Assembly: GCF_022829465.1 (NCBI RefSeq)
Contig: NZ_JAKSXZ010000140.1
Span: 180,183-244,182, forward strand
Direction of reading: 5' to 3'
DNA from: Methylobacterium sp. J-067
GTDB taxonomy: Bacteria > Pseudomonadota > Alphaproteobacteria > Rhizobiales > Beijerinckiaceae
DNA length: 64,000 nt
In this document: one piece after another, positions 9,060-17,274 of the stretch
How positions within the stretch are numbered: the stretch's first letter is position 1
Layout of the letters: every line of letters starts with the position of its first letter
Translations under genes and position numbers: made by a program
Notes under the pieces: generated by a model
Told to the model about the DNA's origin: nothing
Seen by the model: only the letters and a program-made list of their open reading frames with translations
The model's database searches: none

Positions 9060-9256
9060 CCCTGAACTCTCCTCCATCGCGAGCCGCGGGGCGTGACGGG
9101 GCCGTGCCGGTATTCCGGCCGATCTCCGTCACCGCCGACAGGCGGCGCCGATGCTGCTGGCAGCCGTCTCACGCCGGAAGTTGGCCGGATGATGACAGCG
9201 AGGCCCCTTCCCCACCCCAGCCTGTGCGCGGCGCATTGGTGCCCCCCGCAAAAGCA

Positions 9257-9286
9257 AAGGGGCCGGTGCGTCGGCACCGGCCCCTT
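9257..9286 (-). terminator. Intrinsic terminator of the Cys-rich protein gene
   Basis: A 13-bp stem (AAGGGGCCGGTGC / complement) with a 4-base loop just after the stop at 9312, followed on the minus strand by a T-rich stretch. Confidence 0.75.
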
Positions 9287-9311
9287 CGGGCAAACTCGCG
9301 AGGCGCGCCGC

Positions 9312-9521
9312 TTACTCGGCGGCGGTCATCTCGGCGGTGAAGTGGCCGCACCAGTCGCTGGTCGCCACCACGGGCCAGAGACCCTTGGTGTCCGGACCCG
9401 GCTGGCTCACCGGCGGGTTGAAGCGGCACAGGCCCTCATCGGACTTGGCAACGGCGCCGTTGCCCTTGTGCTCGTCGTAGAAGCGGCAGCTTTCGCAGGA
9501 CGCGTTCGCGGTACCGGCCAT
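9312..9521 (-). CDS. Small Cys-rich protein (CxxCRFY...DWCGHF), 69 aa
   Basis: Tiny cytoplasmic protein with four cysteines in the pattern CESCRFYDE, GLCRFNPP and SDWCGHF, plus WPVV. I recall similar short conserved proteins of unknown function in Rhizobiales; the four Cys could bind zinc or iron. ATG 9521 has GGGAG 8 bases ahead; a TTG two codons upstream is less likely. Its promoter region carries an Irr-box-like palindrome (9580-9596), so iron control is plausible. It has its own terminator, so it is a single-gene unit. Confidence 0.75.
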   Translation of the reverse strand: MAGTANASCESCRFYDEHKGNGAVAKSDEGLCRFNPPVSQPGPDTKGLWPVVATSDWCGHFTAEMTAAE

Positions 9522-9579
9522 GCTCAATCTCCCAAAAGAACCTCGACGGAGCCGAACCCGGCGCCGTCCATAGTTCTTA

Positions 9580-9596
9580 ATTAGAACAGCTCTAAT
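9580..9596. promoter_or_regulatory. Irr-box/ICE-like palindrome
   Basis: ATTAGAACAGCTCTAAT is an inverted repeat (ATTAGA-N5-TCTAAT). It agrees at 11 of 14 defined positions with the rhizobial iron control element TTTAGAA-N3-TTCTAAA recognised by Irr. It lies 59-75 bases upstream of the start of the Cys-rich protein gene. A second small repeat GTTCT-N5-AGAAC overlaps its left end. Regulator assignment is inference. Confidence 0.5.
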
Positions 9597-9623
9597 GACA
9601 CGTCAATGACGGGGCCGCGCGCC

Positions 9624-9650
9624 AAAAAGGCCCGTGGCGGGGCGCCACGG
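9624..9650 (-). terminator. Intrinsic terminator
   Basis: 8-bp stem CCGTGGCG / CGCCACGG with a 3-base loop, followed on the minus strand by five T residues; it lies just past the 93-aa gene at 9685. Confidence 0.75.
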
Positions 9651-9684
9651 ACCTTCGGCCGTTCGGAGCGTGAAAGGGTGTGTG

Positions 9685-9966
9685 TCAGGCCGCCGTGCGG
9701 GTCGCCTCGGTCGGGCGGTCACGGAACAGGGCGGTGCAGCCGGAGCCGCGATGCATGCTAAGGATCGACGCGCGGTCGATCTCGGCGTTGCGCGCCAGCA
9801 CGCTGCGGACGCAGCCCACGACTTTCTCGTATTGCGCGGGGTCGTAATTGGGTTCGAGGGGACTCACGGCGATGTAGGTCTCGACCATGAGCACACGCTC
9901 CGTGCGCTCCCGGCCGACCTCGACGGCGATCCACGACGACTTGATGAGGCTCGTGCTGTTGAGCAT
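9685..9966 (-). CDS. Hypothetical protein, 93 aa
   Basis: Soluble protein (SSWIAVEVGRERTERVLMVE..., then an alpha-helical EKVVGCVRSVLARNAEID). No signal, membrane segment or known motif. A strong ribosome site GGAGGG sits 9 bases ahead of the ATG and a hairpin terminator follows the stop, so it is very likely a real single-gene transcript. Function not recognised. Confidence 0.7.
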   Translation of the reverse strand: MLNSTSLIKSSWIAVEVGRERTERVLMVETYIAVSPLEPNYDPAQYEKVVGCVRSVLARNAEIDRASILSMHRGSGCTALFRDRPTEATRTAA

Positions 9967-10070
9967 GAGATGTCCCTCCGGCTGCGCTAACGGCCCGCAT
10001 CTGGCATGTGCGGTTCAGCACTTTTCGGCATAGTACGCCCTTGAGCCAATCTGCCAAGGGCAGGGCCTCC

Positions 10071-10889
10071 CTACTCCCAGAAATGGGGCAGGCTCTCTTC
10101 GAGATTCGGGCCGATCCGCACGGCGGCGACCTTCGTCGCGAGCCCGTTCGCCCCGGTTTCGATGGCAATTCCGCTCAGCGTGCCTGTGCCCGTCGCCACC
10201 TCCCAGCGGGAGCCGGGCGTCTTCTGGATCAGCCGGCGAATCGGCTCGTGCTTCTGCATGCCGATGACCGAATCGTAATCGCCGCACATGCCCGCGTCCG
10301 ACATGTAGGCGGTACCGCCGGGCAGGATGCGGTGGTCGGCGGTCGGGGTGTGGGTGTGCGTGCCGACGACGAGGCTCACCCGCCCGTCGAGGTAGTGGCC
10401 GATCGCCTGCTTCTCGCTCGTCGCCTCGGCATGGACATCGACCACGATGGCATCCGCCGCCGCGCCGAGGGGGCACGCGGAGATCTCGCGCTCCACGGCC
10501 GCAAAGGGATCGTCCATCGGGTCGAGGAAGACGCGGCCCATCACGTTGACCACCAGCACCCGTGCGCCGTTACCAGTCTCGACGATGGTGGCGCCACGGC
10601 CGGGGGTGCCGGGCGGATAGTTGGCCGGGCGGATCAGGCGCTCCTGCCGGCCGATGAATACCAGGGCCTCGCGCTGATCGAAACTGTGGTTGCCGAGGGT
10701 CACGGCGTCGGCACCGGCACCGATCAACTCGTCGCAGATCGCCTCGGAGATGCCGAAGCCGCCGGCAGCGTTCTCGCCGTTGATGACGACGCAATCGAGC
10801 CGCCAGCGCTCGCGGAGCTCCGGGAGCCGGTCGAGTACGACGGTTCGGCCGGGGCGGCCCACCACATCTCCGAGGAACAGGAGCCTCAT
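10071..10889 (-). CDS. YmdB-family metallophosphoesterase (TIGR00282)
   Basis: 272-residue binuclear-metal phosphoesterase. LLFLGDVVGRPGR at the start, VVINGENAAGGFG, TLGNHSFD, and VVDVHAEATSEKQAIGHYLDGRVSLVVGTHTHTPTAD hold the Asp/Glu/Asn/His metal ligands typical of this family; Bacillus YmdB hydrolyses 2',3'-cAMP. The exact substrate here is unknown. The ATG at 10889 overlaps the stop of the 5-FCL gene by 4 bases (ATGA-type), giving translational coupling with it. Confidence 0.9.
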   Translation of the reverse strand: MRLLFLGDVVGRPGRTVVLDRLPELRERWRLDCVVINGENAAGGFGISEAICDELIGAGADAVTLGNHSFDQREALVFIGRQERLIRPANYPPGTPGRGATIVETGNGARVLVVNVMGRVFLDPMDDPFAAVEREISACPLGAAADAIVVDVHAEATSEKQAIGHYLDGRVSLVVGTHTHTPTADHRILPGGTAYMSDAGMCGDYDSVIGMQKHEPIRRLIQKTPGSRWEVATGTGTLSGIAIETGANGLATKVAAVRIGPNLEESLPHFWE

Positions 10890-11488
10890 CCGCGCGTGCC
10901 TTCGAAATGGAACGTCCGGGCCTCGGTGACGATGGCCGAGAGCGACTTGTCGTGGGGCTCCACCGGCACTTCCGGCACCTCCTGGGCGGCGTAGCAGATG
11001 CCGATGGTCAGCAGGGTACGGCCTTCGGACAGCCGGGCGATGGCGCCGTCGTAATAGCCGCGCCCGTAGCCGAGACGGCGTCCTTCCGCATCGAAGGCGG
11101 CGAGCGGCACCAGCAGCGCATCGGGCGCGACGGCTGGAAGGGAGGGATCGGGCTCGCTCAAACCGAACTGGCCGCGCACGAGGGTGGCGCCGGACATCCA
11201 TTCGCGGAAGACGAGGCCGTCAGGGGTCACGTGCGGCAGGGCGATGCGCGTGCCGCGCTCGGCCAGGGCCTTCATCACCGGGCGGGGATCGACCTCGCTG
11301 CGGATCGGCCAGTAGCCGGCGACCAGCGACGCCGCGCGGAGCGGCTTCAGACCGAGGAGCGTATCCGCGATGGTGGCGGACGCCGTTCGCCGTGCGTCGG
11401 GATCGAGGGCGTCGCGGGCGGCAAGCGCCGTGCGGCGCAGTTCCGCCTTCCGGCCTGCTAACGAGTGAGGATCGGGGTGCGGAGCCAC
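10886..11488 (-). CDS. 5-formyltetrahydrofolate cyclo-ligase
   Basis: ATP-dependent conversion of 5-formyl-THF to 5,10-methenyl-THF (folate/C1 metabolism). ELRRTALAARDAL, VAGYWPIRSEVDPRP, LPHVTPDGLVFREW, LVPLAAFDAEGRRLGYGRGYYDGAIA and PHDKSLSAIVTE are the family blocks. The only canonical start near the conserved N-terminus is GTG 11488, which lies inside the 3' arm of the predicted 6S RNA and has no clear ribosome site; real initiation is uncertain. A longer frame to 11659 is the 6S gene read as protein. Gene order 6S RNA - 5-FCL is common in proteobacteria. Confidence 0.88.
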   Translation of the reverse strand: MAPHPDPHSLAGRKAELRRTALAARDALDPDARRTASATIADTLLGLKPLRAASLVAGYWPIRSEVDPRPVMKALAERGTRIALPHVTPDGLVFREWMSGATLVRGQFGLSEPDPSLPAVAPDALLVPLAAFDAEGRRLGYGRGYYDGAIARLSEGRTLLTIGICYAAQEVPEVPVEPHDKSLSAIVTEARTFHFEGTRG

Positions 11489-11640
11489 GTGAGCCGTTGG
11501 AGGATCGATCCCGGGAAACCTACAGCGTAGGTGGGCGCCGTGTTGGCCAAGTCCAGGGACGAGGCCAGTGACAGCTCCCGAGGGAGTCGATAAGGCCCCG
11601 GGGATAGTGCTCCTGACGAACTCTGCAGCCCCGCTCCCAC
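11465..11640 (-). ncRNA. ssrS: 6S RNA
   Basis: About 176 nt upstream of the 5-FCL gene, the usual alphaproteobacterial place for 6S RNA, which binds sigma70-RNA polymerase. The ends pair as a closing stem: on the minus strand GTGGGAGCGGGG (from 11640) with CCCCGATCCTCAC (to 11465), then GCAGAG with CTCCGC across a small internal loop, a large central unpaired zone, and an interrupted apical hairpin (ATCGA...CTCGGG with CCCGGGATCGAT; TGGCC with GGCCA). TACATA just before the 5' end may be a -10 box. Ends are estimated; no covariance search was possible. Confidence 0.68.
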
Positions 11641-11695
11641 TATGTAGCCTCGCACCCATCCCGGCACCAGTGCCGCATGCGAGAAAAGGCGGCGT

Positions 11696-12814
11696 TCAGA
11701 GAAGCGCCGCGAGGGCCGCAAGGCAGGCATCGATATCCCCCTCGTTCGCCCAGACATGCGGGCTCAGGCGCAGGCCGCCCCCGCGCTCGCTGGCGAAGAC
11801 GCGGCGCTCCGCAAGGCGGGGGATCAGGTTCTCCGGCAACCCGTTCGGCCGACGCAGGCCGAGGATATGCGGCATCCGCCGCTCCTGGGGCGGCGCGATC
11901 AGGCCGAGTTCACCGCACCCTTGCGCGAGGCGCTGGGTCAGGCGGCCGAGGTAGCGCGAGATCGGCTCCGTGCCCCATTCCGCGATCAGCGCGAGTCCTT
12001 CGGCCGCCATCGGCAGGGCGACGGGATCGTGCAGCTCGCCCCTGTCGTAGCGCCGTGCGCCCTGGACCGGAGGGCGATTGCCGCTGTTCTCCTCCAGGGG
12101 CACCCCATCCTGGCGATGCGGGGCGGCGTAGAGGAAGGCGAGCCCATAGGGACCGAGCGTCCACTTGTAGGTCGGAAAGGCGAGGAAGTCGGGCTGCCAG
12201 CGGGCGACATCGATGGGCATGGCGGCCGCCGCCTGCGTCGCGTCGATCACCAGCACCGCCCCCGCCGCGCGCACGGTTGGAGCGATCCGATCAAGGTTAA
12301 TGAGCGTGCCGTCCGTCCAATGGGCGGGGGTCAAGGTCGCGATGGCGAGGGGCGGCGCGCCCGGCCGGGCGATGGCGGCGAGGAGGGCAGAGGTCCAGTC
12401 GCCGTCCTCGGGCCGCTCCACGATCTCGACGGTGAGGCCGTGGCGGTCCGCCAGCCTGTCGAAGGGCAGGCAGACGGAAGGGAATTCGTCCGCCACGCGC
12501 AGGATGCGCCCGCCCCGCGCCGGCTTCAGATTATGGGCGACGGTCGCCATGGCGTGGCTGACCGAGCCGACGATGGCCATGTCGTCGGCCGAGGCGCCGA
12601 TGAGGCTCGCCGCCAGTCCCCGTGCCCGCTCGGTGTGGCGGGGGAAAGTCGCGCGGGAATGGTCCCAGGGCCGGCTCTTGGCCAGGATTCCAGCTTCGCC
12701 CACCGCCCGCACTGCGCGGGGCAAGGGCGACCACGCGGCGGCATCGAGATAGCTCACGCCCTCGGGCATTTCGAACGAGGGCCGCTGGCAGGCGAGGACG
12801 GAGGGCGATTCCAT
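11696..12814 (-). CDS. Class V aminotransferase-fold PLP enzyme
   Basis: 372 residues, resembling cysteine desulfurase/isopenicillin-epimerase-type proteins. PLP lysine lies in FPTYKWTLGPYG, and the cofactor Asp in VLVIDATQAAAAMPIDV; ATLTPAHWTDGTLINL is the usual middle strand. No conserved desulfurase active-site Cys loop is obvious, so sulfur transfer is not supported. Substrate unknown. Divergent from moeA. Confidence 0.82.
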   Translation of the reverse strand: MESPSVLACQRPSFEMPEGVSYLDAAAWSPLPRAVRAVGEAGILAKSRPWDHSRATFPRHTERARGLAASLIGASADDMAIVGSVSHAMATVAHNLKPARGGRILRVADEFPSVCLPFDRLADRHGLTVEIVERPEDGDWTSALLAAIARPGAPPLAIATLTPAHWTDGTLINLDRIAPTVRAAGAVLVIDATQAAAAMPIDVARWQPDFLAFPTYKWTLGPYGLAFLYAAPHRQDGVPLEENSGNRPPVQGARRYDRGELHDPVALPMAAEGLALIAEWGTEPISRYLGRLTQRLAQGCGELGLIAPPQERRMPHILGLRRPNGLPENLIPRLAERRVFASERGGGLRLSPHVWANEGDIDACLAALAALL

Positions 12815-12929
12815 GGGTTGAACCTAAGGGATCGCCGGGACGGGGCAAAACCCGTCCTGGGGTTGATCCCCGGTTGCGCATGCCGCAATCGGTGGCGACG
12901 CCTTCCGCCCTTCGTGTCAGTCTCGTGCC

Positions 12930-14144
12930 ATGACCTCTCGGAGTTGCGACGCCCCCGCGCCCATGCGGGTTTCGGACGCCCTCGCGCTCATCCGCGAGCG
13001 GCTGGCCATCGTCGCCGAGGCCGAAACCGTGTCCGCGGGCGAGTCATTGGGCCGCATCCTGGCGGAAGACATCGCCGCCCCCCTATCCCTGCCTCCCTTC
13101 GATAATTCGGCCGTCGATGGCTACGCCTTCCGCTTCGCCGATCTCGGGGAGAGTCCCCTGCCGGTCGCGGCCCGCGTGCCGGCGGGCAAGACGGTAGCGG
13201 AGATCCCGCCCGGCAGCGCGGCGCGGATCTTCACCGGGGCTCCCCTGCCCCATGGCGCCGACACCGTCGCGATGCAGGAGGAAACATCCCTCGACGGCGA
13301 CGCGGTGCGGCTTCCGGCCACCATCAAGCGCGGCGCCAATTGCCGCCGCGCCGGGGAGGATGTGGCGCGCGGCAACCTCGCTCTGCCGGCCGGGCGGCGG
13401 CTCGGGCCGCGCGACCTCGCCCTCGCCTCGGCCCTTGGTGTCGGGGACCTGCCGGTGCGGCGCCGGCTGCGGGTTGGTGTGTTTTCGACCGGCGATGAAG
13501 TGACGGCGGCGGGCGACGGCCTTGCCCCGGCCGGGATTCACGACGCCAACGGGCCGATGCTGGCCGCCCTGCTCACGCGGTGGGGGGCCCTGCCCCAGGC
13601 TCTAGGCATTTTGCGCGACGACGCCTCGTCGCTGCGCTCACGGCTCGCGGAGGCGGCGACACGGTTCGACCTGATCGTGACCTCCGGCGGCGTCTCCGTG
13701 GGTGAGGAGGATCACGTCCGCGCGGCGGTGGACGAGGCCGGCGGCATCGCCCTGTGGCGGCTCGCCATCAAGCCCGGCCGCCCCCTGGCCTTCGGCGAGG
13801 TGGGTGGCACGCCCTTCCTCGGCCTGCCCGGCAATCCCGGTGCGGCTTATGTGACCGCCGTGGCGGTCCTGCTGCCCGTGCTCCGGTTCCTGAGCGGCGG
13901 CACCGAGGAGCCCGCCCTCCCCCTCGTCCGCAGCGGTTTCGCCCTGACGAAGCGGCTCGGGCGGCGGGAATATCTCCGCGTCTGCCTGCACCAGGGCGCG
14001 GACGGATTGTCCGAGGCGAGGGCCGCCCCCGGCGGCGCCCTGACGGGGCTCGCGGCGAGCGACGGGCTCGCGGAACTCGGTGAGGAGATCGAAGCGATCC
14101 GCCCCGGCGACCTCCTGCCCTTCCGGGCGCACCCCCTCGGCTGA
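12930..14144 (+). CDS. moeA: Molybdopterin molybdenumtransferase MoeA
   Basis: Inserts molybdate into adenylated molybdopterin in Moco synthesis. 404 residues: N-terminal MoeA domains (PPFDNSAVDGYAFRFAD, RIFTGAPLPHGADTV), the MPT-binding domain (VGVFSTGDEV, DANGPMLAALL, LIVTSGGVSVGEEDHV, KPGRPLAFG, FLGLPGNPGAAYVT) and the C-terminal beta domain. It would support the PaoABC-type molybdoenzyme and the XdhC/MocA operon in this window. ispE follows on the same strand 69 bases on. Confidence 0.95.
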   Translation: MTSRSCDAPAPMRVSDALALIRERLAIVAEAETVSAGESLGRILAEDIAAPLSLPPFDNSAVDGYAFRFADLGESPLPVAARVPAGKTVAEIPPGSAARIFTGAPLPHGADTVAMQEETSLDGDAVRLPATIKRGANCRRAGEDVARGNLALPAGRRLGPRDLALASALGVGDLPVRRRLRVGVFSTGDEVTAAGDGLAPAGIHDANGPMLAALLTRWGALPQALGILRDDASSLRSRLAEAATRFDLIVTSGGVSVGEEDHVRAAVDEAGGIALWRLAIKPGRPLAFGEVGGTPFLGLPGNPGAAYVTAVAVLLPVLRFLSGGTEEPALPLVRSGFALTKRLGRREYLRVCLHQGADGLSEARAAPGGALTGLAASDGLAELGEEIEAIRPGDLLPFRAHPLG

Positions 14145-14213
14145 GCCAACCTTGCCGCCGGTCGATCCGGCCTGTACCCCGACCCCGCCCGATCACTCGC
14201 CGGCGGACTTCCC

Positions 14214-15086
14214 GTGACCCTCCTGACCGACCGCGCACCCGCCAAGGTGAACCTCACGCTGCACGTCCTCGGACGGCGCCCGGCGGACGGCTACCATGTG
14301 CTCGAAAGCCTCGTGGCCTTCGCCGGCACGGCCGACCGGCTGACCCTGACGCCGGGCGCCGACCTCTCCCTGACGGTGAGCGGGCCTACCGCCGGCCCGG
14401 CGGGGCCGGATGCGGACAACCTCGTGATCCGCGCGGCGCGCGGCCTCGCCGCCAAGGTGCCGGACCTGAAGGTTGGGGCGTTCCATCTCGTGAAGCGCCT
14501 ACCGGTGGCGGCGGGGATCGGCGGCGGGTCCTCCGATGCGGCGGCGGCCCTGCGGCTCCTCGCCCGGCTCAACGGGCTCACCCTCGATCATCCCGCCGTC
14601 GTGGAGGCGGCGCGGCAGACGGGGGCGGACGTGCCGGTCTGCCTCGATCCGCTGGCCCGCATGATGCGCGGCGCGGGGGAGGACGTGAGCCTCGCACTGG
14701 GCATCGAGCCCCTGCCGGCGGTGCTGATCAATCCCGGCGTGCCGGTGCCCACCGCGCCGGTCTTCAAGGCGCTCGGTCTCTCGGTCGGCCAGACCCTCTC
14801 GGGCGGAGAGCACCCTTTCATTCCGGCGGATGCGGATGCCGAGACGGTGCTCGCGACCATCGGCCCCGCGCGGAACGACCTCGAGGGCCCGGCCCTCACG
14901 GTGGCGCCGGTGATCGGCGAATGCCTCTCGGCCCTGCGCGGCCAGGGAAGCCTCCTCGCGCGCATGTCGGGCTCCGGCGCGACGGTGTTCGGCCTGTTCG
15001 AGGACCGTCAGGCCGCGGTCAGGGCGGCCAAGCGCCTGCGCGCCGCCCATCCGGGCTGGTGGATCGCCCCGACCTTCCTGCGTTAG
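14214..15086 (+). CDS. ispE: 4-diphosphocytidyl-2-C-methyl-D-erythritol kinase
   Basis: GHMP kinase of the MEP isoprenoid pathway, phosphorylating CDP-ME. PAKVNLTLHVLGRRPADGYH (residues 9-28), the ATP loop LPVAAGIGGGSSDAAAAL, and the C-terminal MSGSGATVFGLF are present; 290 residues is normal. GTG start. The pathway's first enzyme, dxs, begins at the window end. The stop overlaps the stop of the convergent BTLCP gene. Confidence 0.95.
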   Translation: MTLLTDRAPAKVNLTLHVLGRRPADGYHVLESLVAFAGTADRLTLTPGADLSLTVSGPTAGPAGPDADNLVIRAARGLAAKVPDLKVGAFHLVKRLPVAAGIGGGSSDAAAALRLLARLNGLTLDHPAVVEAARQTGADVPVCLDPLARMMRGAGEDVSLALGIEPLPAVLINPGVPVPTAPVFKALGLSVGQTLSGGEHPFIPADADAETVLATIGPARNDLEGPALTVAPVIGECLSALRGQGSLLARMSGSGATVFGLFEDRQAAVRAAKRLRAAHPGWWIAPTFLR

Positions 15087-15739
15087 CGGTTGGCGGTGGT
15101 GACGGGCGAGGTCGCGCCGCCCAGCGACACCCACGCCACGGCATCCTGGCTCTCACGCTTGATGAACACGTAGCCGGTGCGGTGCCACGGCAGGATCGTG
15201 TTGGTCTTGTTGTCGAGCACAAGGTCGCCGCGATCCGTGATGAGCGTGAGGACCGCATGGCCCTCGCCCTTCTCGTCGATGACGACGGTCATGCGCATGG
15301 CCCGGCGCGGCAGGCCCGCCTCGGCCAGCAGGTGACGCTTCAGCAGCTGGAAATCCTCGCAATCGCCGATGCCGTCCTCGGCGAGGTCCCAGCGGTCGGC
15401 GACGTGGAGGTGGTCCATGTCGGTCATCGGCTCGACCGACTTGTTGATGCGGCGGTTGACGGCGACGATGGTGTTCCACACGGCGGGGGTCAGGGTGATG
15501 CGCGCCGGCTCGGTGCGGTCGATGGCGCATTCGGCGGCGTAATCCTGGCAGAAGGTGCTCCAGGCGGCGATCGGCTTGGCATCGCCCCGCACACGGGCGC
15601 CGACATCGGCATTCGGCAGGCTCGCCAGCGTCTGCGCGGCGGCCGCGCCGGTCAGGGCGGCGGTGGCGACGGCGAGGATGGCCAGGCCGCGCCGAAGCGC
15701 CGAGGCCGCATCCCGCATCTTGTTAGCCGCGAACCGCAT
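15083..15739 (-). CDS. Transglutaminase-like cysteine proteinase (BTLCP, peptidase C93)
   Basis: 218 residues with a signal peptide (ALRRGLAILAVATAALTGAAAA). The catalytic triad of the bacterial transglutaminase-like cysteine proteinases is intact: Cys in EDGIGDCEDFQLLK, His in GEGHAVLTLITD and Asp in LVLDNK. Predicted periplasmic; in other bacteria related proteins act on adhesin or surface proteins, but no partner is seen here. A second ATG (7 codons in) is also possible. A CtrA-type motif lies upstream at 15811. Confidence 0.85.
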   Translation of the reverse strand: MRFAANKMRDAASALRRGLAILAVATAALTGAAAAQTLASLPNADVGARVRGDAKPIAAWSTFCQDYAAECAIDRTEPARITLTPAVWNTIVAVNRRINKSVEPMTDMDHLHVADRWDLAEDGIGDCEDFQLLKRHLLAEAGLPRRAMRMTVVIDEKGEGHAVLTLITDRGDLVLDNKTNTILPWHRTGYVFIKRESQDAVAWVSLGGATSPVTTANR

Positions 15740-15810
15740 CGCCGTGACCCAACCGTTTAGCTCTCGTTAACGAAAGCTCTCACGACGGAGCCCTCGCCGC
15801 AATCGGCCGC

Positions 15811-15825
15811 TTAACAAAAGGTTAA
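15811..15825. promoter_or_regulatory. CtrA-type box
   Basis: Exact TTAA-N7-TTAA (TTAACAAAAGGTTAA), 72-86 bases upstream of the BTLCP start, in the 370-base gap before the DHH gene. A weaker half-match TTTA-N7-TTAA sits near 15757-15771. CtrA, the alphaproteobacterial cell-cycle/motility regulator, binds this pattern; function here is inferred. I see no RNA or small gene in the rest of the gap. Confidence 0.45.
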
Positions 15826-16109
15826 TGCTGTGAGCAGCGGGTAGGGACTGCACCGTTCTCGGCCTGCGGACCCCGTTCCTTCACTTTGGTTAACGTACGC
15901 CCCGGACAGTAACGGCTTGTTCGCCAATGGCTTGAGCTATTTCTTAACTTCCCCGCGCCGTTTCGCGCCACGTCCGTGGGCTTGCTCAATGGCCATTTGC
16001 GTGGGTCGGCATCACGCAACTTAAAGAAAGCGGCATCCACCGCTCTCTCGCCTGCGGCGTTCTGGCAGCGTAAGAAGCCCGGATCCCCGACAGCCGGAGC
16101 CGAGAGCGC

Positions 16110-17264
16110 GTGCGCCTGACCCAGATCACCCACCATGACCTCGACGGCTACGGCGCCTCGACGGTCGCCGCCGCCTGCGCCGAGGTGGATCGCGTCATCC
16201 ACGTCCCACGCTACAGCGATGTCGGCCCGGTCTTCGAGGAGGAGGTGAAGCGGCTCGCCAAGGCTCAGGCCTCCGAAACGCTGCTGATGACCGATCTCGG
16301 CCTCGAAGAGCAGACCATCGCCGGCCTGAAGCGCTTCGCGGCGATGAACAAGAAGCGGGAGAGTGAGAAGCACAGGCTCGTGGTGCTCGATCACCATGCC
16401 TCCTCCTCCGAGCAGTTGGCCCGTCAGGGCCTGGAGCCCGCCCCCGTGGCGGAGCGGCCCGGCCTGTCGCGCTCGGATTTCGGTGATCCGGCCATCACCC
16501 TGCTGATCGAGGAGGATTCCTGCGCGACGGCGATGACGATGACGCACCGCGCCCTCTTCGCCACGCACGAGCCCGAGCGCCAGGAGGATCTGGCCGCGCT
16601 GATCGCCGCCATCGACGCCCTCGACCTGTGGCGTAAGGAGAACGCGGCCTTCCCCGGCGGCATCGCGCTCGATGAGATCTTCTGGGAGAACGCTACGGGG
16701 CTGATCCCGCCCGGTCATCCCTGGCACGACCGGTTCGTCTCGGCGCTGCTCCTCGCCGCCGGACAGCGCCTGCGCGAAGGAGCCACCCCGGCGCAGCTGG
16801 AACAGGACGCCGTGGCGATCCGCACGCGGATCGTGAACGACCTGCTGGCCGACGCGCCCGACGACGACGCCAACCTCACCACCCGCTCGCGCCTCGCCCG
16901 GGCGCTGGCACGCTCGGACACCCTGTTCCGCCCGCTGAAGGACGGCACGCTCCTGTCCTTCGGGCTCGATTCCGGCATGTTCCAGCGGGTCTCCGACCGG
17001 ATCATGGAGGCCGGGCGGACCAAGCGCGTGGTGAACGTGCAGCGGATGGGCACGCTGTCCTTCCGCTCGGTCGACGGCACCGCCCTCGACGGCGCGCGCC
17101 TGTTCCGGGGCGGCGGACACCGCGACGCGGCCGGCGGCCGGCTGCAGAGCGGTTCGGCCTTTTCCCTGGCCGATGCCATCGCGCAGGTGGAGCCGGTGCT
17201 GAACCCGGAGAAGCCGGCGGGCTCGGACAGCCCCTTCGCGGCGCTCAAGAACTGGAAGGGCTGA
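16110..17264 (+). CDS. DHH-family phosphoesterase
   Basis: 384 residues with the DHH domain (THHDLDGYGAST at residues 7-18; LLMTDLG; VVLDHHASSS) and C-terminal DHHA1-like GGGHRDAAGGRL. Such proteins cleave nano-RNA or cyclic dinucleotides with Mn2+; which substrate is not evident. GTG start at 16110; the first residues RLTQITHHDLDGYG fit the family N-terminus. It ends 10 bases before the end of the opposing lptB gene. Confidence 0.88.
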   Translation: MRLTQITHHDLDGYGASTVAAACAEVDRVIHVPRYSDVGPVFEEEVKRLAKAQASETLLMTDLGLEEQTIAGLKRFAAMNKKRESEKHRLVVLDHHASSSEQLARQGLEPAPVAERPGLSRSDFGDPAITLLIEEDSCATAMTMTHRALFATHEPERQEDLAALIAAIDALDLWRKENAAFPGGIALDEIFWENATGLIPPGHPWHDRFVSALLLAAGQRLREGATPAQLEQDAVAIRTRIVNDLLADAPDDDANLTTRSRLARALARSDTLFRPLKDGTLLSFGLDSGMFQRVSDRIMEAGRTKRVVNVQRMGTLSFRSVDGTALDGARLFRGGGHRDAAGGRLQSGSAFSLADAIAQVEPVLNPEKPAGSDSPFAALKNWKG

Positions 17265-17274
17265 GGCCCGGCCG

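Noticed and set aside
11458..11757. 99-codon minus-strand frame before 5-FCL
   Set aside because: Coincides with the predicted 6S RNA and has no protein features.
15822..17120. 432-codon minus-strand frame opposite the DHH gene
   Set aside because: Antisense to a gene with clear DHH motifs; begins in the intergenic region without a ribosome site.
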